28,590 nucleotides of DNA. Source: CAYXVF01 sp964468125. GTDB lineage: Bacteria > Myxococcota > XYA12-FULL-58-9 > CAYXVF01. Of the stretch, positions 16,476-25,189 are shown piece by piece (positions within the stretch are counted from its first letter, which is position 1; each line of letters begins with the position of its first letter). The notes beneath the pieces are model-generated. The model saw only the letters and a program-made list of their open reading frames with translations, was not told the origin of the DNA and did not search any database. The stretch lies in NCBI GenBank assembly GCA_964468125.1, contig CAYXVF010000080.1:1-28590 (forward strand), given 5' to 3'. The position numbers were made by a program, and so were the translations under genes.

Positions 16476-19400
16476 TCAGGGCTCCGGTGCCGCTGGAACC
16501 TTCTCGAAGTCGTCGCTCGCGCCGGTGAGGGAATCCGGCTCTGCGCCGACGAGGGCACGGAGATCCTCCACCACCATATAGAACGCTGGGATCAACACGA
16601 GGATGATGACCGTCGCGAAGAGCACGCCGAAGCCGAGGCTCAGGGCCATGGGAATCAGAAAGCGCGCTTGGATCGAAGTCTCCATGATCATCGGTGCAAG
16701 GCCGAAGAAGGTCGTGAGCGAGGTGAGCAGAATCGGTCGCATCCGCCTCATTCCGCCCATGACCACCGCGCGTTGCGGACTCGCCCCAGCCGCGCGGAAG
16801 CCGTTTGCCGCATCGACCAGCACGAGCGAATCGTTCACCACGACTCCCGCGAGGGCGATCACGCCGAACATCGAGATCACGCTCAGGCCGTAGCCCATGA
16901 GCAGGTGCCCTCCCACCGCGCCCACCATTCCGAAGGGGATCGCGGACATGATGATCAGCGGCTGCACGTAAGATTTGAAGGGGATCGCAAGGAGCGTAAA
17001 GATCACGAAGATCGCGAGAATGAAGTTCCGACCCAGGCTCGCAAAGGTCTCTCCCTGGTCGCGCTGTTCGCCGACGAAACCGATCTCGAGTCCTTTGTAC
17101 TCTTCACGCAGCTTTGGGAAGAGCTCAGCGGAGATCGCGCCCAAGATCGGTCGCGGCGATCGCAGCTCCGGCCCGAGGTCCGCCTGCACATTGACGATCC
17201 GCTGCCCATCCTCGCGGTTGATCACCGTAGGAGCGCGCCCTCGCTCGAACTGGGCGACGAGTCCGAGGGGCACGAAGCCGCCAGCGGGCGAGCGAATCAT
17301 CAGCTTGGGGATGTCGCTCTCGGCGCTGCGTTGTCCCTCCGGTAGGCGAACGTACACCTTAACCTCGTTGCGCCCTCGCTGCTCCCGAAGTGCCTCTGCT
17401 CCGAAGAAGGCGGAGCGCATCTGCCGAGCGACGTCGTTACCGGTGATGTCGAGTGTGCGCGCCTCCGGCAAGAGCGTGAAGTCGAGCTGCGGCTTCCCCG
17501 CCGCGTAGCCATTCTCGGTGTTGATGAGACCGTCGTAGTCTCGCAGTGCGTTCTCTACCCGTCCGGCGATTTCCGCAAGGGTCTCCGTGTCCGGGTGAGA
17601 GATCTGAACGTCCACAGCCGAGCCCCCCGGGCCACCGATGTCGCTCTTGACGGTGAGCGAATCCACACCGGGTACCGGTGGAAGAGCCGCGGTCCACGCG
17701 TCGCCAAAGGCTTGCGCGCTGAATTCGCGGTCGCCGGAGCCGACGAGATTCACCTCGACGGTCACCAAGTGGCTTCCGCTCGACGGACTGCCTGCGCCGG
17801 GTCCACGGCCTTGCATGCCTTCCCCCACACGCGTGAAGACGCCGCGCACGTAGCGTCGCCCTCCCATTTCGTCGATCGCCTTCTCCAGGCTCTCTTCCAT
17901 CACCTCGCGCGCATCGAGGGTGCGTGAGAGGGGTGAGCCGTAGGGCAGGCGGGCGCTCGCGACGACGATATCCCCTTCGAGCTTGGGCAAAAAACTGAAC
18001 GGGACGATGCCGGAGCCAACGAGGGAGAAGGTTACGATGAGAATCGCCAGCGCGATCGAAATCGCGATGTATCGATAGGCGATCACCTTCTCGACGAAGG
18101 GGCGGTAGGTGTTGTTCGTGAAGCGCTCGAGCCAGTTGGAGACGGGGACCTGAATGCGCTCGAGCGGAGAGAAGAGCCGCTGAAACCATTGATTGGCGCC
18201 GTGTGACAGGTGCGCGGGCAGGACGAAGAACGATTCGAGCAGGCTGAAGAGCAGCACGCAGATCACGACGAGGGGGATCAAGCGGAAGATCTTACCGATC
18301 GGCCCGGGCACGAAGAGCAGGGGACCGAAGGCCGCGATGGTCGTGAGAATGGAGAAGGTCACGGGAGTCGCCATCTGCTTGGCACCGGCGATCGCGGCTT
18401 CTCGGTGCCCCATGCCCTCCTGAGTCTTGTGGTAGATGTTCTCGCCGACGACGATGGCGTCGTCGACGACCATGCCGAGTGTGACGATCAGCCCGAAGAG
18501 CGTGATCATGTTGATCGAGAGGTCGAGTGGTCCGAGGAGCGAGAACGCGCCGAAGAATGAGACCGGGATGCCGAGTGCCACCCAACCGGCGAGACGCGGT
18601 TTCAGGAACAAGGCAAGCACGACCAAAACGAGAATGAGACCCTGAGTCGCGTTGCGCACCAGGAGGTCGATGCGCTCGCGCAGCAGAACGGACGCGTCGT
18701 TCCAAATGGCGAGCTCGATGTTCGCCGGGAGCTCTTCTTGCAGCTCCGCCATGTAGGCTTTGACCGTGTCGGAGATCGTGATCGGAGACTCTTCACCGAC
18801 CCGATAGGCGGTGACTCGAACAGCACGGCGCCCGTTGAAATAGGCTTCTTGGTCCGTGTCCGCATAGCCGTCGATCACCGTAGCCACGTCCCCTAGGCGG
18901 ACCTCGCCGACGTTGCTGCCGCGCAGGATGATGCTCTCGAACTGCTCCCGCGTGAGCTTTCGGTCCGAGACGCGGACCAGGATTTCGCCCCCGGAGGTGT
19001 CTACAGCGCCACCGGGGAGCTCGAGGGACGCGCGGCGAACCTGTGTGGCGACTTCGTCCAGGGTTAGGCCGTAGGCCTCGAGGTTCTCCCGTGAGATCTC
19101 GATGCTGACCTCCAGCGGGCGAACGCCCTGGAGCTCGACTTGGGTGATTCCATCTTTGCGTAGCAGATCGCGCCGCGCGCGCTCGGCGAGGTCGTGGAGT
19201 GTGGCGAGCGGTTGGTCCCCCGCAATGACCAAGGAAACGACTTGGCTCCGGCGGGAGGCGACCGCGACCGTGGGCTCCTCCGCTTCCTCGGGAAAGCTCG
19301 AGATGCGATCGACTTCCGTCTTCACATCTGCCGCAACGTCAAAGGCGTCTTCGCCGGCCAGCACCTCGACCCGGATTGACGCGCTGCCTTCGTTGCTCGA

Positions 19401-19658
19401 CGACTTGACCCGTTTTACTCCATCGAGCCCACGCACCGCTTCTTCCACCGCAAGCGTGATGCCTTGCTCCACCTCCTCCGGGCTCGCGCCGGGGTAGGGG
19501 ACGTTGACACTGACGATGTCGAGATCGAACTCGGGGAAGACCTCTTGCTTTGCGGTCAGGAGGCCTACCGCACCGGCTACGAAGATGATGAACATCCCCA
19601 AATTTGCAGCCACTGAGTTCTTCGCCATCCAGGCGATCGGTCCACGCTCGTTCGCCAT
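16476..19658 (-). CDS. RND-family multidrug efflux pump, inner-membrane subunit
   Basis: A 1060-residue AcrB/MdtC-type proton-driven exporter. TM1 is at about 15-35; a first large periplasmic loop follows with VPYPGASPEEVEQGI (53-67). TM4 carries the proton-relay pair D399-D400 in GMVVDDAIVVGENIY. The second half repeats the layout, with GVVVNDSLVLVDAANG in the equivalent helix. The length is normal for the family. It is the distal gene of the tetR-OMF-MFP-RND operon, 3 nt after the membrane-fusion gene. The substrate cannot be read from sequence; the family exports hydrophobic or amphiphilic compounds. No convincing terminator follows, and the 23 nt before the convergent importer gene hold only a weak hairpin. 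Confidence 0.95.
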   Translation of the reverse strand: MANERGPIAWMAKNSVAANLGMFIIFVAGAVGLLTAKQEVFPEFDLDIVSVNVPYPGASPEEVEQGITLAVEEAVRGLDGVKRVKSSSNEGSASIRVEVLAGEDAFDVAADVKTEVDRISSFPEEAEEPTVAVASRRSQVVSLVIAGDQPLATLHDLAERARRDLLRKDGITQVELQGVRPLEVSIEISRENLEAYGLTLDEVATQVRRASLELPGGAVDTSGGEILVRVSDRKLTREQFESIILRGSNVGEVRLGDVATVIDGYADTDQEAYFNGRRAVRVTAYRVGEESPITISDTVKAYMAELQEELPANIELAIWNDASVLLRERIDLLVRNATQGLILVLVVLALFLKPRLAGWVALGIPVSFFGAFSLLGPLDLSINMITLFGLIVTLGMVVDDAIVVGENIYHKTQEGMGHREAAIAGAKQMATPVTFSILTTIAAFGPLLFVPGPIGKIFRLIPLVVICVLLFSLLESFFVLPAHLSHGANQWFQRLFSPLERIQVPVSNWLERFTNNTYRPFVEKVIAYRYIAISIALAILIVTFSLVGSGIVPFSFLPKLEGDIVVASARLPYGSPLSRTLDAREVMEESLEKAIDEMGGRRYVRGVFTRVGEGMQGRGPGAGSPSSGSHLVTVEVNLVGSGDREFSAQAFGDAWTAALPPVPGVDSLTVKSDIGGPGGSAVDVQISHPDTETLAEIAGRVENALRDYDGLINTENGYAAGKPQLDFTLLPEARTLDITGNDVARQMRSAFFGAEALREQRGRNEVKVYVRLPEGQRSAESDIPKLMIRSPAGGFVPLGLVAQFERGRAPTVINREDGQRIVNVQADLGPELRSPRPILGAISAELFPKLREEYKGLEIGFVGEQRDQGETFASLGRNFILAIFVIFTLLAIPFKSYVQPLIIMSAIPFGMVGAVGGHLLMGYGLSVISMFGVIALAGVVVNDSLVLVDAANGFRAAGASPQRAVVMGGMRRMRPILLTSLTTFFGLAPMIMETSIQARFLIPMALSLGFGVLFATVIILVLIPAFYMVVEDLRALVGAEPDSLTGASDDFEKVPAAPEP

Positions 19659-19661
19659 TTC

Positions 19662-20834
19662 TTACTCCCGGGCGGCGGTGGCGGTGCTGCTGGGAGCTAC
19701 CGGCATTCCATCGATCGGATTCGACAGGGGGCTCGTCACGAGCTGCAGACCCTCTTCCAGCTCGCCGGAGATGAAAACGGAATCACCGTTAGCGAACCGC
19801 ACCTGCACGTCGCGGCGTTCGAGCTTCGAGTCTCGGACGACCCAAATCGTGTCGCCGTTGTAGACGGACACGGCTGGAACCTCAGCAACCCCGCCCACTT
19901 CCCGGCCGGCGATTTCCACCTCTACGTAGGCTCCGGGCAGCAGCGGCAGACCACTCTCCCCTCCTTCGAGCGGCTTCTTCACGGAGACGAGGAGCTGTGC
20001 GCGACGGGTCTGCGGGTCGAGCTCCTCAACCAAGCGAATCACGCGGCCCTCGCGTTCGATCACCGCGCCGTCAGAGAGGCGCTGGCGTACCGTGGCGATC
20101 GACCCGGTCTCCGCGTTGGTCCCAGGGATGGCAATCGACGCGAGGTCTTCGACGCGGACGCCCGCTCGCACCCAGAATTCGTCCGTTCCGACGAGGCGTG
20201 CCACCGACCCCGTGGGGCCCACGCGTTGCCCCACGTTCAGGTCCTCGCTCACCACGGTCACGTTGAAAGGCGCGCGCAAATAGGTGCGCTCGAGGTTCAG
20301 TTGCGCCCGCCCGAGGCCGCTCTTTGCCGCTTCGAGGCTGATCTGAGCGGCTTCGAGCTGCGACTTGCGCGACGCGAGGGGAGAGGCCTCTCCCTCGGCG
20401 TCTCCGCGGAGCAGCTTCCACTCGCGCTCGGCGACTTCCCCGCGCCCGCGCTCGAGCTCGAGCTCGAGCGCGGCGGAACGAACTCGCGCCTCTTCCTGGT
20501 CGACGGCGAACGCGTACTCGCGACCATCGAGGCGGGCGAGAGTCTCTCCCTTGGCGAAGCGACCACCTGGGAGGAGCTTCGGCGAGCGCCACCCGACCCG
20601 TCCCGTGACCTCGGGCACGACGTTGATCGCGGCGGCGGGCTCTACGGTTCCGGTTGCTGCGATGCGGACCGTGGTGGCCTTCTGCTGCAGCTCGGTGATA
20701 CGTACCGGTGTTGGCGCTGCTTTGCCCGTGCTCCGGTTTGCTTCTGGTTCGAGGGTCACGATCGCCCGAGCGACGACGAATCCGCCCGCGATGATGGCGA
20801 GGCTGACACCGAGGGTCAGAAGCTTCTTCTTCAT
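19662..20834 (-). CDS. RND efflux membrane-fusion protein (HlyD/AcrA type)
   Basis: A 390-residue periplasmic adaptor. An uncleaved or signal helix lies at about 5-25 (LLTLGVSLAIIAGGFVVARA) with no lipobox Cys. Then come ATGTVEPAAAINVVPEVTGRV (barrel-sandwich hybrid, first half), a long charged coiled-coil hairpin (about 115-185, rich in Glu/Leu/Arg), YLRAPFNVTVVSEDLNVGQRV (second half of the lipoyl-like domain), then beta-barrel and membrane-proximal domains. It should bridge the RND pump and the outer-membrane factor. The gene overlaps the OMF gene by 4 nt (ATGA), so the three components are translated in series. Confidence 0.93.
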   Translation of the reverse strand: MKKKLLTLGVSLAIIAGGFVVARAIVTLEPEANRSTGKAAPTPVRITELQQKATTVRIAATGTVEPAAAINVVPEVTGRVGWRSPKLLPGGRFAKGETLARLDGREYAFAVDQEEARVRSAALELELERGRGEVAEREWKLLRGDAEGEASPLASRKSQLEAAQISLEAAKSGLGRAQLNLERTYLRAPFNVTVVSEDLNVGQRVGPTGSVARLVGTDEFWVRAGVRVEDLASIAIPGTNAETGSIATVRQRLSDGAVIEREGRVIRLVEELDPQTRRAQLLVSVKKPLEGGESGLPLLPGAYVEVEIAGREVGGVAEVPAVSVYNGDTIWVVRDSKLERRDVQVRFANGDSVFISGELEEGLQLVTSPLSNPIDGMPVAPSSTATAARE

Positions 20835-22225
20835 GAATCACCTCCTGCGGCGACGCCAATGGACTGGGTCCAAGGGCCACCTAAGGCTTGATACAATTGC
20901 AGGCGGGCCGCGATGGCGGAGCGCTCCGCCTGGAGCACTGCGCGCTGCGCACTCTGAGCGGCGGTCAGCGCGGTCAGGACCGCGATGTAGTTGGTGAGGC
21001 CATTGATGTAGCGCGCCTTCGACTCATCGAGTGCCGCGTCGGCGGCTGTCGACGCCTCGCGGAGGAGCTCCAGCTGCTCGAGGATTTGACGCTCGTTGAC
21101 GGCCGCGGTCTCGACTTCTTGAACCGCAACCAGATAGCTCTGGCTCAGTGCATTGAGAGAGTCGTTCGCCGCGCCGCGGGCCTCTTGAACCTGACCCACG
21201 TCGCCGAACCCGCTGAAGAGCGGCAAGCTCAGAGACAACCCGCCGCCCCAATCGCGCGTGGTAGACGTTTCGTCCAGTCGAAAGGAGCGGTAGCCCCAGT
21301 TGGCATTGGCGCTCAGTATCGGCAGGTGAACGCGCTTGGCACTCGAGTACTGCTCGTTCGCGGCTTGGGCCTGAAGGAGTTGTGCGTTGAGGTCGGGACG
21401 GTTCTCCAACAGGTCGTTTGGCTCGCCCAGAGCGGGCGTCTGCGGCAGGGCAGGCAGCGCGGCCACGGTGCTGGGAGGCTCATCGTCGGGCACCTCGCCG
21501 AGAAGTACCGCGAGGCGTTGCTCCGCCGCCCGGAGCTGGGAGCGCAGGGGCGGAACTTCGGCGGCTCGAGACGCGTACTGCTGCTTTTGTTGCAGGACGT
21601 CGAGGCCCGCGGTGTCGCCGCGCTCGAAGCGCAGCTCGAGTATCTCGAGGAGTCGCCGGTTCGTTTCAACCTGTCCTTCGAGGAGCTCGATCGCGTTCTT
21701 GAAGAAAACGACGTCGTAGTAGGCGGCCGCGACTTGGTTCGCGAGGGCGAGCGCGACGCTGTTCCTATTGCCGCCACTCGCTTCTTCTCGAAGCTGTGCC
21801 GCGCGGTAGGCCAGGTAGCTTCGGCCGAAGACATCGAGCTGCCAGCGTGCGTTCAACACCGTGCTGCCGTTGTAGGCCACGGCCGGTCCCTCACCGCCGC
21901 CGAAGCCAAACTGAAAACCCAAGGCCGCAGCACGGCTGCCGCTCAGTGTTACATCGGCGGTGACCGACGGGAGTAAGGGAGCGAGCGCCCGCATCGCTTG
22001 CGCCTCTGCCTGAACGATGCGCGCTGTCGCCGCCTTCAAGTCGTAGTTCTGTGCCAAGGCCGTATCGATCGCGTCCGTGAGTGCGGGGTCGTCGAACGCG
22101 TACCACCAGGGCCGCGTATTGGGGGCGCCAGCGCTCGGCTCCACGAAGGCTTCGACTGACGCGGACGGGTAGGTACCCTCCGGAAGCTCGGTTGCAGAGA
22201 GCATGAACAAGAGAAGTATCTTCAT
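20831..22225 (-). CDS. outer-membrane efflux factor (TolC/NodT type)
   Basis: A 464-residue outer-membrane channel protein. The opening WWYAFDDPALTDAIDTALAQNYDLKAA is typical of NodT-like factors, followed by long alternating helices with two OEP repeats; NRPDLNAQLLQAQAANEQYSSAK begins the second. The second repeat ends near YQALGGPW, a common family ending. The N-terminus is a short signal-like stretch (MKILLLFMLSA) without the lipobox Cys that most NodT members have, so it is probably not acylated. It completes the tripartite pump with the downstream adaptor and RND genes. It overlaps the TetR gene by 4 nt at its start and the adaptor by 4 nt at its end. Confidence 0.92.
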   Translation of the reverse strand: MKILLLFMLSATELPEGTYPSASVEAFVEPSAGAPNTRPWWYAFDDPALTDAIDTALAQNYDLKAATARIVQAEAQAMRALAPLLPSVTADVTLSGSRAAALGFQFGFGGGEGPAVAYNGSTVLNARWQLDVFGRSYLAYRAAQLREEASGGNRNSVALALANQVAAAYYDVVFFKNAIELLEGQVETNRRLLEILELRFERGDTAGLDVLQQKQQYASRAAEVPPLRSQLRAAEQRLAVLLGEVPDDEPPSTVAALPALPQTPALGEPNDLLENRPDLNAQLLQAQAANEQYSSAKRVHLPILSANANWGYRSFRLDETSTTRDWGGGLSLSLPLFSGFGDVGQVQEARGAANDSLNALSQSYLVAVQEVETAAVNERQILEQLELLREASTAADAALDESKARYINGLTNYIAVLTALTAAQSAQRAVLQAERSAIAARLQLYQALGGPWTQSIGVAAGGDS

Positions 22226-22824
22226 TGGGTCTCCTCCAAGCCGCGCGCGATGAGGTCGACCACCTCGGGGAGAGGCGGGAACGAGACCGGCGGCGGTTGA
22301 TCGCTGTGAGATGCGATGTGCGACAGATACGCGGGCAGGTGGAGCGCGCCAAGGAACTGATTGGCTGCTACCTCCGGGGAGAGCTCGGCACGGATCAGAC
22401 CGGCATCGCGGGCTCGCTCAAACCAGCCGAGCAGCGCTTCGAAGGCCAAGAGCGGCGGCGGGCCCTCGGCGTAGCGCTGCAGCAGAGTCTTGGGGGCGAC
22501 GCCGCTCGCCCGCAGCATGGTGACGCAGGGAATGATCTCCGAGAGAAAGCGGGTCGCGCGCTCCGCGATCTCGAGCAGCTGCTCGCGCAGGGGGCGATCG
22601 TCCGGTCCCTGCCAGACCCGCTGAACCCATTCGGGGTGCTGGGGCGGAGCGAGGGCCGCGAGCATCAGATCCTCTTTCGATCCGAAACGCCGGAAGAGTG
22701 CCGGCTGGGAAACGCCGAGCTCGGATGCGATCGAGCTCGTGGACGCGGCAGGGCCCTGCTCGATGAACACCGAACGGGCCGCAGCGAGGATCTCGTCATC
22801 CGATATCTGTCGGGGTCGTCCCAG
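22222..22824 (-). CDS. TetR-family repressor of the RND efflux operon, probable CTG start
   Basis: A 200-residue regulator. Starting at GTG 22770 would leave 182 residues and cut the first helix of the DNA-binding domain. The frame is open to a TAA at 22843-22845, and the in-frame segment reads LGRPRQISDDEILAAARSVF, the standard TetR N-terminus. No ATG, GTG or TTG lies in that segment, but CTG at 22824-22822 sits where the family Met falls, with GGAG (22832-22835) exactly 7 nt before it. The HTH is at about 29-48 (TSSIASELGVSQPALFRRFG). The C-terminal ligand domain is variable, as usual. It is the first gene of the operon and should autoregulate through the inverted repeat just upstream. Confidence 0.87.
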   Translation of the reverse strand: MGRPRQISDDEILAAARSVFIEQGPAASTSSIASELGVSQPALFRRFGSKEDLMLAALAPPQHPEWVQRVWQGPDDRPLREQLLEIAERATRFLSEIIPCVTMLRASGVAPKTLLQRYAEGPPPLLAFEALLGWFERARDAGLIRAELSPEVAANQFLGALHLPAYLSHIASHSDQPPPVSFPPLPEVVDLIARGLEETQ

Positions 22825-22838
22825 GGAGGTGCTCCGGT

Positions 22839-22864
22839 TTAGTTAGTTTCCAGACACTAACTAA
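22839..22864. promoter_or_regulatory. probable TetR operator: perfect 9+9 bp inverted repeat
   Basis: Arms TTAGTTAGT (22839-22847) and ACTAACTAA (22856-22864) with an 8-nt spacer; 26 bp in all, the usual size for a TetR site. It ends 14 nt from the proposed CTG start and is AT-rich against a GC-rich background. No clear -35/-10 pair is seen, but a promoter here would overlap the repeat. Confidence 0.85.
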
Positions 22865-22900
22865 TCACAAGAACGACAGCGTCAACGGGGACTCCGTAGA

Positions 22901-22915
22901 GATTCGTAACGAATC
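22901..22915. promoter_or_regulatory. second palindrome upstream of the efflux operon
   Basis: GATTCGT and ACGAATC around one central base: a perfect 7+1+7 palindrome. It is unlike the TetR operator in sequence and lies 36 bp beyond it, so it may bind another regulator. It is also downstream of the EAL gene stop. Confidence 0.4.
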
Positions 22916-22987
22916 GCGGTCTGCGCAAGGGGGTCGGCCGTTGACTGGGGACGCGATCGGCTCCGCAGGCGGCGAGGTGGAAGGTAT

Positions 22988-23785
22988 TCAGGTTCCGGCG
23001 GCCTCAGCGGGGGCGCGGGGCCAGCTGATGGTGGGGGCTGGCTTGGCTGGGCGGGCGAGGAGGAAGCCTTGGCCGTAGTGTGCGCCGCAGTCGATCACGG
23101 CCTGGAGCTCGTCCTCGGTCTCGATTCCCTCCGCCACGACCTTGGCGCCGAGCTCTTCGCACATCGTACACATCGCGCGAATGATCTCCTGTTTGCGCTT
23201 TGAGTTGTGCAGATCCCGGATCAGACCCATGTCGAGCTTCACGACCTCCGGGATCAGCTCGGCGATGTAGACCAGGTTCGAGTAGCCCGCGCCCAGGTCG
23301 TCGATCGCTAATCGCATGCCCTTGTTGCGGATCTCTTGCAGGACGCCGGTGCACTGCTCAAAGTGCGAAAGCGGGACCGACTCGGTCACCTCGAGGAACA
23401 CTTCGTGCGGGTGGTAGAACATCGCGTCGTCCGTGCGGACCAGAAACCCTTCGTCGAACTCGTGCGGATGAATGTTCAGAAAGAGTGGTCGTTCCGGAGC
23501 GTGCTCCACTGCCAAAGCGCGAAGTGTCCGTCCGAGAACTCCCGTCGAGCGCTCCTCCACCGCCGTGTTGAAGAGCACGTAGGGGTTTGGGAGCTCTGGG
23601 GCACTCGACCGCGCCAGAGACTCGAATGCAAAGACCTCCCCGGATTCCAAATCCACGATGGGTTGATAGACCGCCGTGATGAGCGATTCTCCGATCGCCC
23701 GCTCGATCCGGCCGACCGACGGTGGGGAGCTCCTGCGGAATCGGCTGGCGATGCGTTCGACGACGCTCTGCGGTTTGTCACCCAT
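22988..23785 (-). CDS. stand-alone EAL-domain protein, predicted c-di-GMP phosphodiesterase
   Basis: A 265-residue cytoplasmic protein that is nearly all EAL domain (about 33-250), with no GGDEF, PAS or receiver domain and no TM. The signature motif reads ESL (55-57) instead of EAL, but the catalytic set is present: E55, N104 (FLNIHP), E132/E135 (LEVTES), D162-D163 (IDDLGAGYSN), K183 (VVKLD), E219 (VAEGIET) and Q239 (YGQGF). It should therefore hydrolyse c-di-GMP to pGpG. The first 30 residues are basic and may be regulatory. ATG 23785 is used, with AGG about 7 nt before it; a TTG four codons upstream is less likely. It is divergent from the small ORF and FecCD-type permease. Confidence 0.9.
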   Translation of the reverse strand: MGDKPQSVVERIASRFRRSSPPSVGRIERAIGESLITAVYQPIVDLESGEVFAFESLARSSAPELPNPYVLFNTAVEERSTGVLGRTLRALAVEHAPERPLFLNIHPHEFDEGFLVRTDDAMFYHPHEVFLEVTESVPLSHFEQCTGVLQEIRNKGMRLAIDDLGAGYSNLVYIAELIPEVVKLDMGLIRDLHNSKRKQEIIRAMCTMCEELGAKVVAEGIETEDELQAVIDCGAHYGQGFLLARPAKPAPTISWPRAPAEAAGT

Positions 23786-23975
23786 CGATACCTGCAATTA
23801 TGTTCCGCGTTGGCGCCGCCGCAAGCGCCGTTCCCTTGCTTTTACCAATGCTTTGAAACCCACGCGCACCCACTCTCGTTCCCATTCGACGGTTTTTCCC
23901 GCGATCCATTCGCCATAATGCCTTGCGTCGCACGCTCCCCGATGATTCAACGTGTCATCGCGAAGGTGACGACCG
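23786..23975. other. intergenic region between divergent genes
   Basis: 190 nt without a supported gene. It should hold promoters for the EAL gene (minus) and the downstream plus-strand genes. CATAAT lies just upstream of the EAL start, but too close for a leader carrying a ribosome site. No riboswitch, Fur box or terminator was recognised by eye. Confidence 0.4.
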
Positions 23976-24158
23976 ATGGCAGAAGCGAGACAACTCGACC
24001 GAACCGTAGCCGCCGAGACCGACCGTGGCCGGGTGCCGTTTGGTCTGGTGCTTCTCGTCGCGGCCACTGCGGGGATCGTATCGGGTCTCGTGCTGTGCGA
24101 CCAAATTACTCGCCCAGCGGAAACACCGTCCAGCGCCGTGGACGTCGCGGTCCGTTGA
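23976..24158 (+). CDS. possible small single-pass membrane protein
   Basis: A 60-residue ORF with no recognised family. A charged N-terminus is followed by one hydrophobic helix (about 22-41, PFGLVLLVAATAGIVSGLVL) and a polar tail. AAGGTG stands 7 nt before the ATG, and third codon positions are fairly GC-rich, both in favour of a real gene. It ends 32 nt before the permease gene on the same strand, so it may be co-transcribed. It does not resemble a periplasmic binding protein. It could also be chance, since GC-rich DNA throws up many open frames. Confidence 0.4.
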   Translation: MAEARQLDRTVAAETDRGRVPFGLVLLVAATAGIVSGLVLCDQITRPAETPSSAVDVAVR

Positions 24159-24190
24159 CCTCCGCACCCTCGCTCTTCTAAACGCCACTC

Positions 24191-25189
24191 ATGTATCCCC
24201 ACGCGCGCCTTTCGGTGACGCTCCCGGCCGCTTTCATTCTCTTGATGCTGTGCGCCGTCGTCTCCCTCCTCGTCGGGCCCGCGATGCTCGGGCTCGAAGA
24301 CATAGCTCAGGCACTCCTCGGTCGAGGCGACGAGCGGGGGGCACTGATTGTCTGGTCGCTCAGGATTCCCCGTACCGTCATGGCGGCCCTAGTGGGCGCC
24401 ACGCTCGCCCTCTCGGGAACGACGCTTCAGGCGCTCTTTCGAAACCCCCTCGCCGATCCCGCGTTGCTCGGGATCAGCTCAGGTGCCGCGATGGTGGTGG
24501 CCCTCGGTGTGGCGGTTTTGCCATCTCTCGTCCAGACCTTCGGACAGCCGCTCCTGGCCTTTGCGGGAGGGATGGCTGCGGTCGCGGTGGTGACCCGTCT
24601 GGGAACCAGCGACGGGCGTACGGACGTCAACGTGATGTTGCTCGCCGGGATCGCGATCAACGCACTCGCTGCCGCCGTGATCGGGGGCGCCTTCGTGTTC
24701 GCGGATGATGCGGAGCTTCGGTCCATCGTATTCTGGACGCTTGGCTCCTTCGCCCAGGTGCAAGGGAGCGAGCTGCTCTGGGCTGCGCCGCTGATGGTGG
24801 TGGGCGCGGCCGCGCTGATGCGCGGGCACCGGGCCCTCGACGCCTTGACCCTCGGTGAAGCGGATGCGCACCACCTCGGGATCCGCGTCGAGCAGACCAA
24901 GCGCCGCATTCTCCTCGCGACCTCTCTAGTCGTGGGTAGCGGTGTAGCGTCCGTCGGCGTCGTCGGCTTCGTCGGTCTCGTCGTGCCCCACACGGTCCGT
25001 CTCGCCTTGGGACCCGCGCATCGCTCGATGCTGCCACTCAGTGCTCTCTGCGGAGCGTCGCTCTTAGTGCTCGCCGACACCGCGGCACGGGCGGCCCACG
25101 CCCCAGCGGAGCTGCCGGTGGGAGTGCTGACCGCGGCCCTAGGCGCGCCGTTCTTTCTCGCATTGCTCCTTCGCCGGAGCGTGCGCTGA
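24191..25189 (+). CDS. FecCD-family ABC permease (heme/siderophore/B12 type, HmuU-like)
   Basis: A 332-residue polytopic inner-membrane permease of the BtuC/FecCD/HmuU family at the usual length. The family motif LRIPRTVMAALVGATLALSG is followed by RNPLADPALLGISSGAA (84-100). The C-terminal half has VGFVGLVVPHTVRLALGPAHR, the coupling region, and ends ELPVGVLTAALGAPFFLALL. With the HmuV-like ATPase next to it, a heme importer is the best guess, though siderophore or cobalamin cannot be excluded. No substrate-binding protein or TonB receptor gene is present in the window. No good Shine-Dalgarno precedes ATG 24191. Its stop overlaps the ATPase start (TGATG). Confidence 0.9.
   Translation: MYPHARLSVTLPAAFILLMLCAVVSLLVGPAMLGLEDIAQALLGRGDERGALIVWSLRIPRTVMAALVGATLALSGTTLQALFRNPLADPALLGISSGAAMVVALGVAVLPSLVQTFGQPLLAFAGGMAAVAVVTRLGTSDGRTDVNVMLLAGIAINALAAAVIGGAFVFADDAELRSIVFWTLGSFAQVQGSELLWAAPLMVVGAAALMRGHRALDALTLGEADAHHLGIRVEQTKRRILLATSLVVGSGVASVGVVGFVGLVVPHTVRLALGPAHRSMLPLSALCGASLLVLADTAARAAHAPAELPVGVLTAALGAPFFLALLLRRSVR

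Noticed and set aside
23795..23830. TTGCGG-16-CATAAT promoter-like pair before the EAL gene
   Set aside because: Transcription from it would start within the ribosome site region of the gene, leaving no usable leader.
24063..24069. GCCACTG, resembling the B12 box of cobalamin riboswitches, upstream of a BtuC-like permease
   Set aside because: The other conserved riboswitch elements are absent around it, and it lies inside the possible small ORF.
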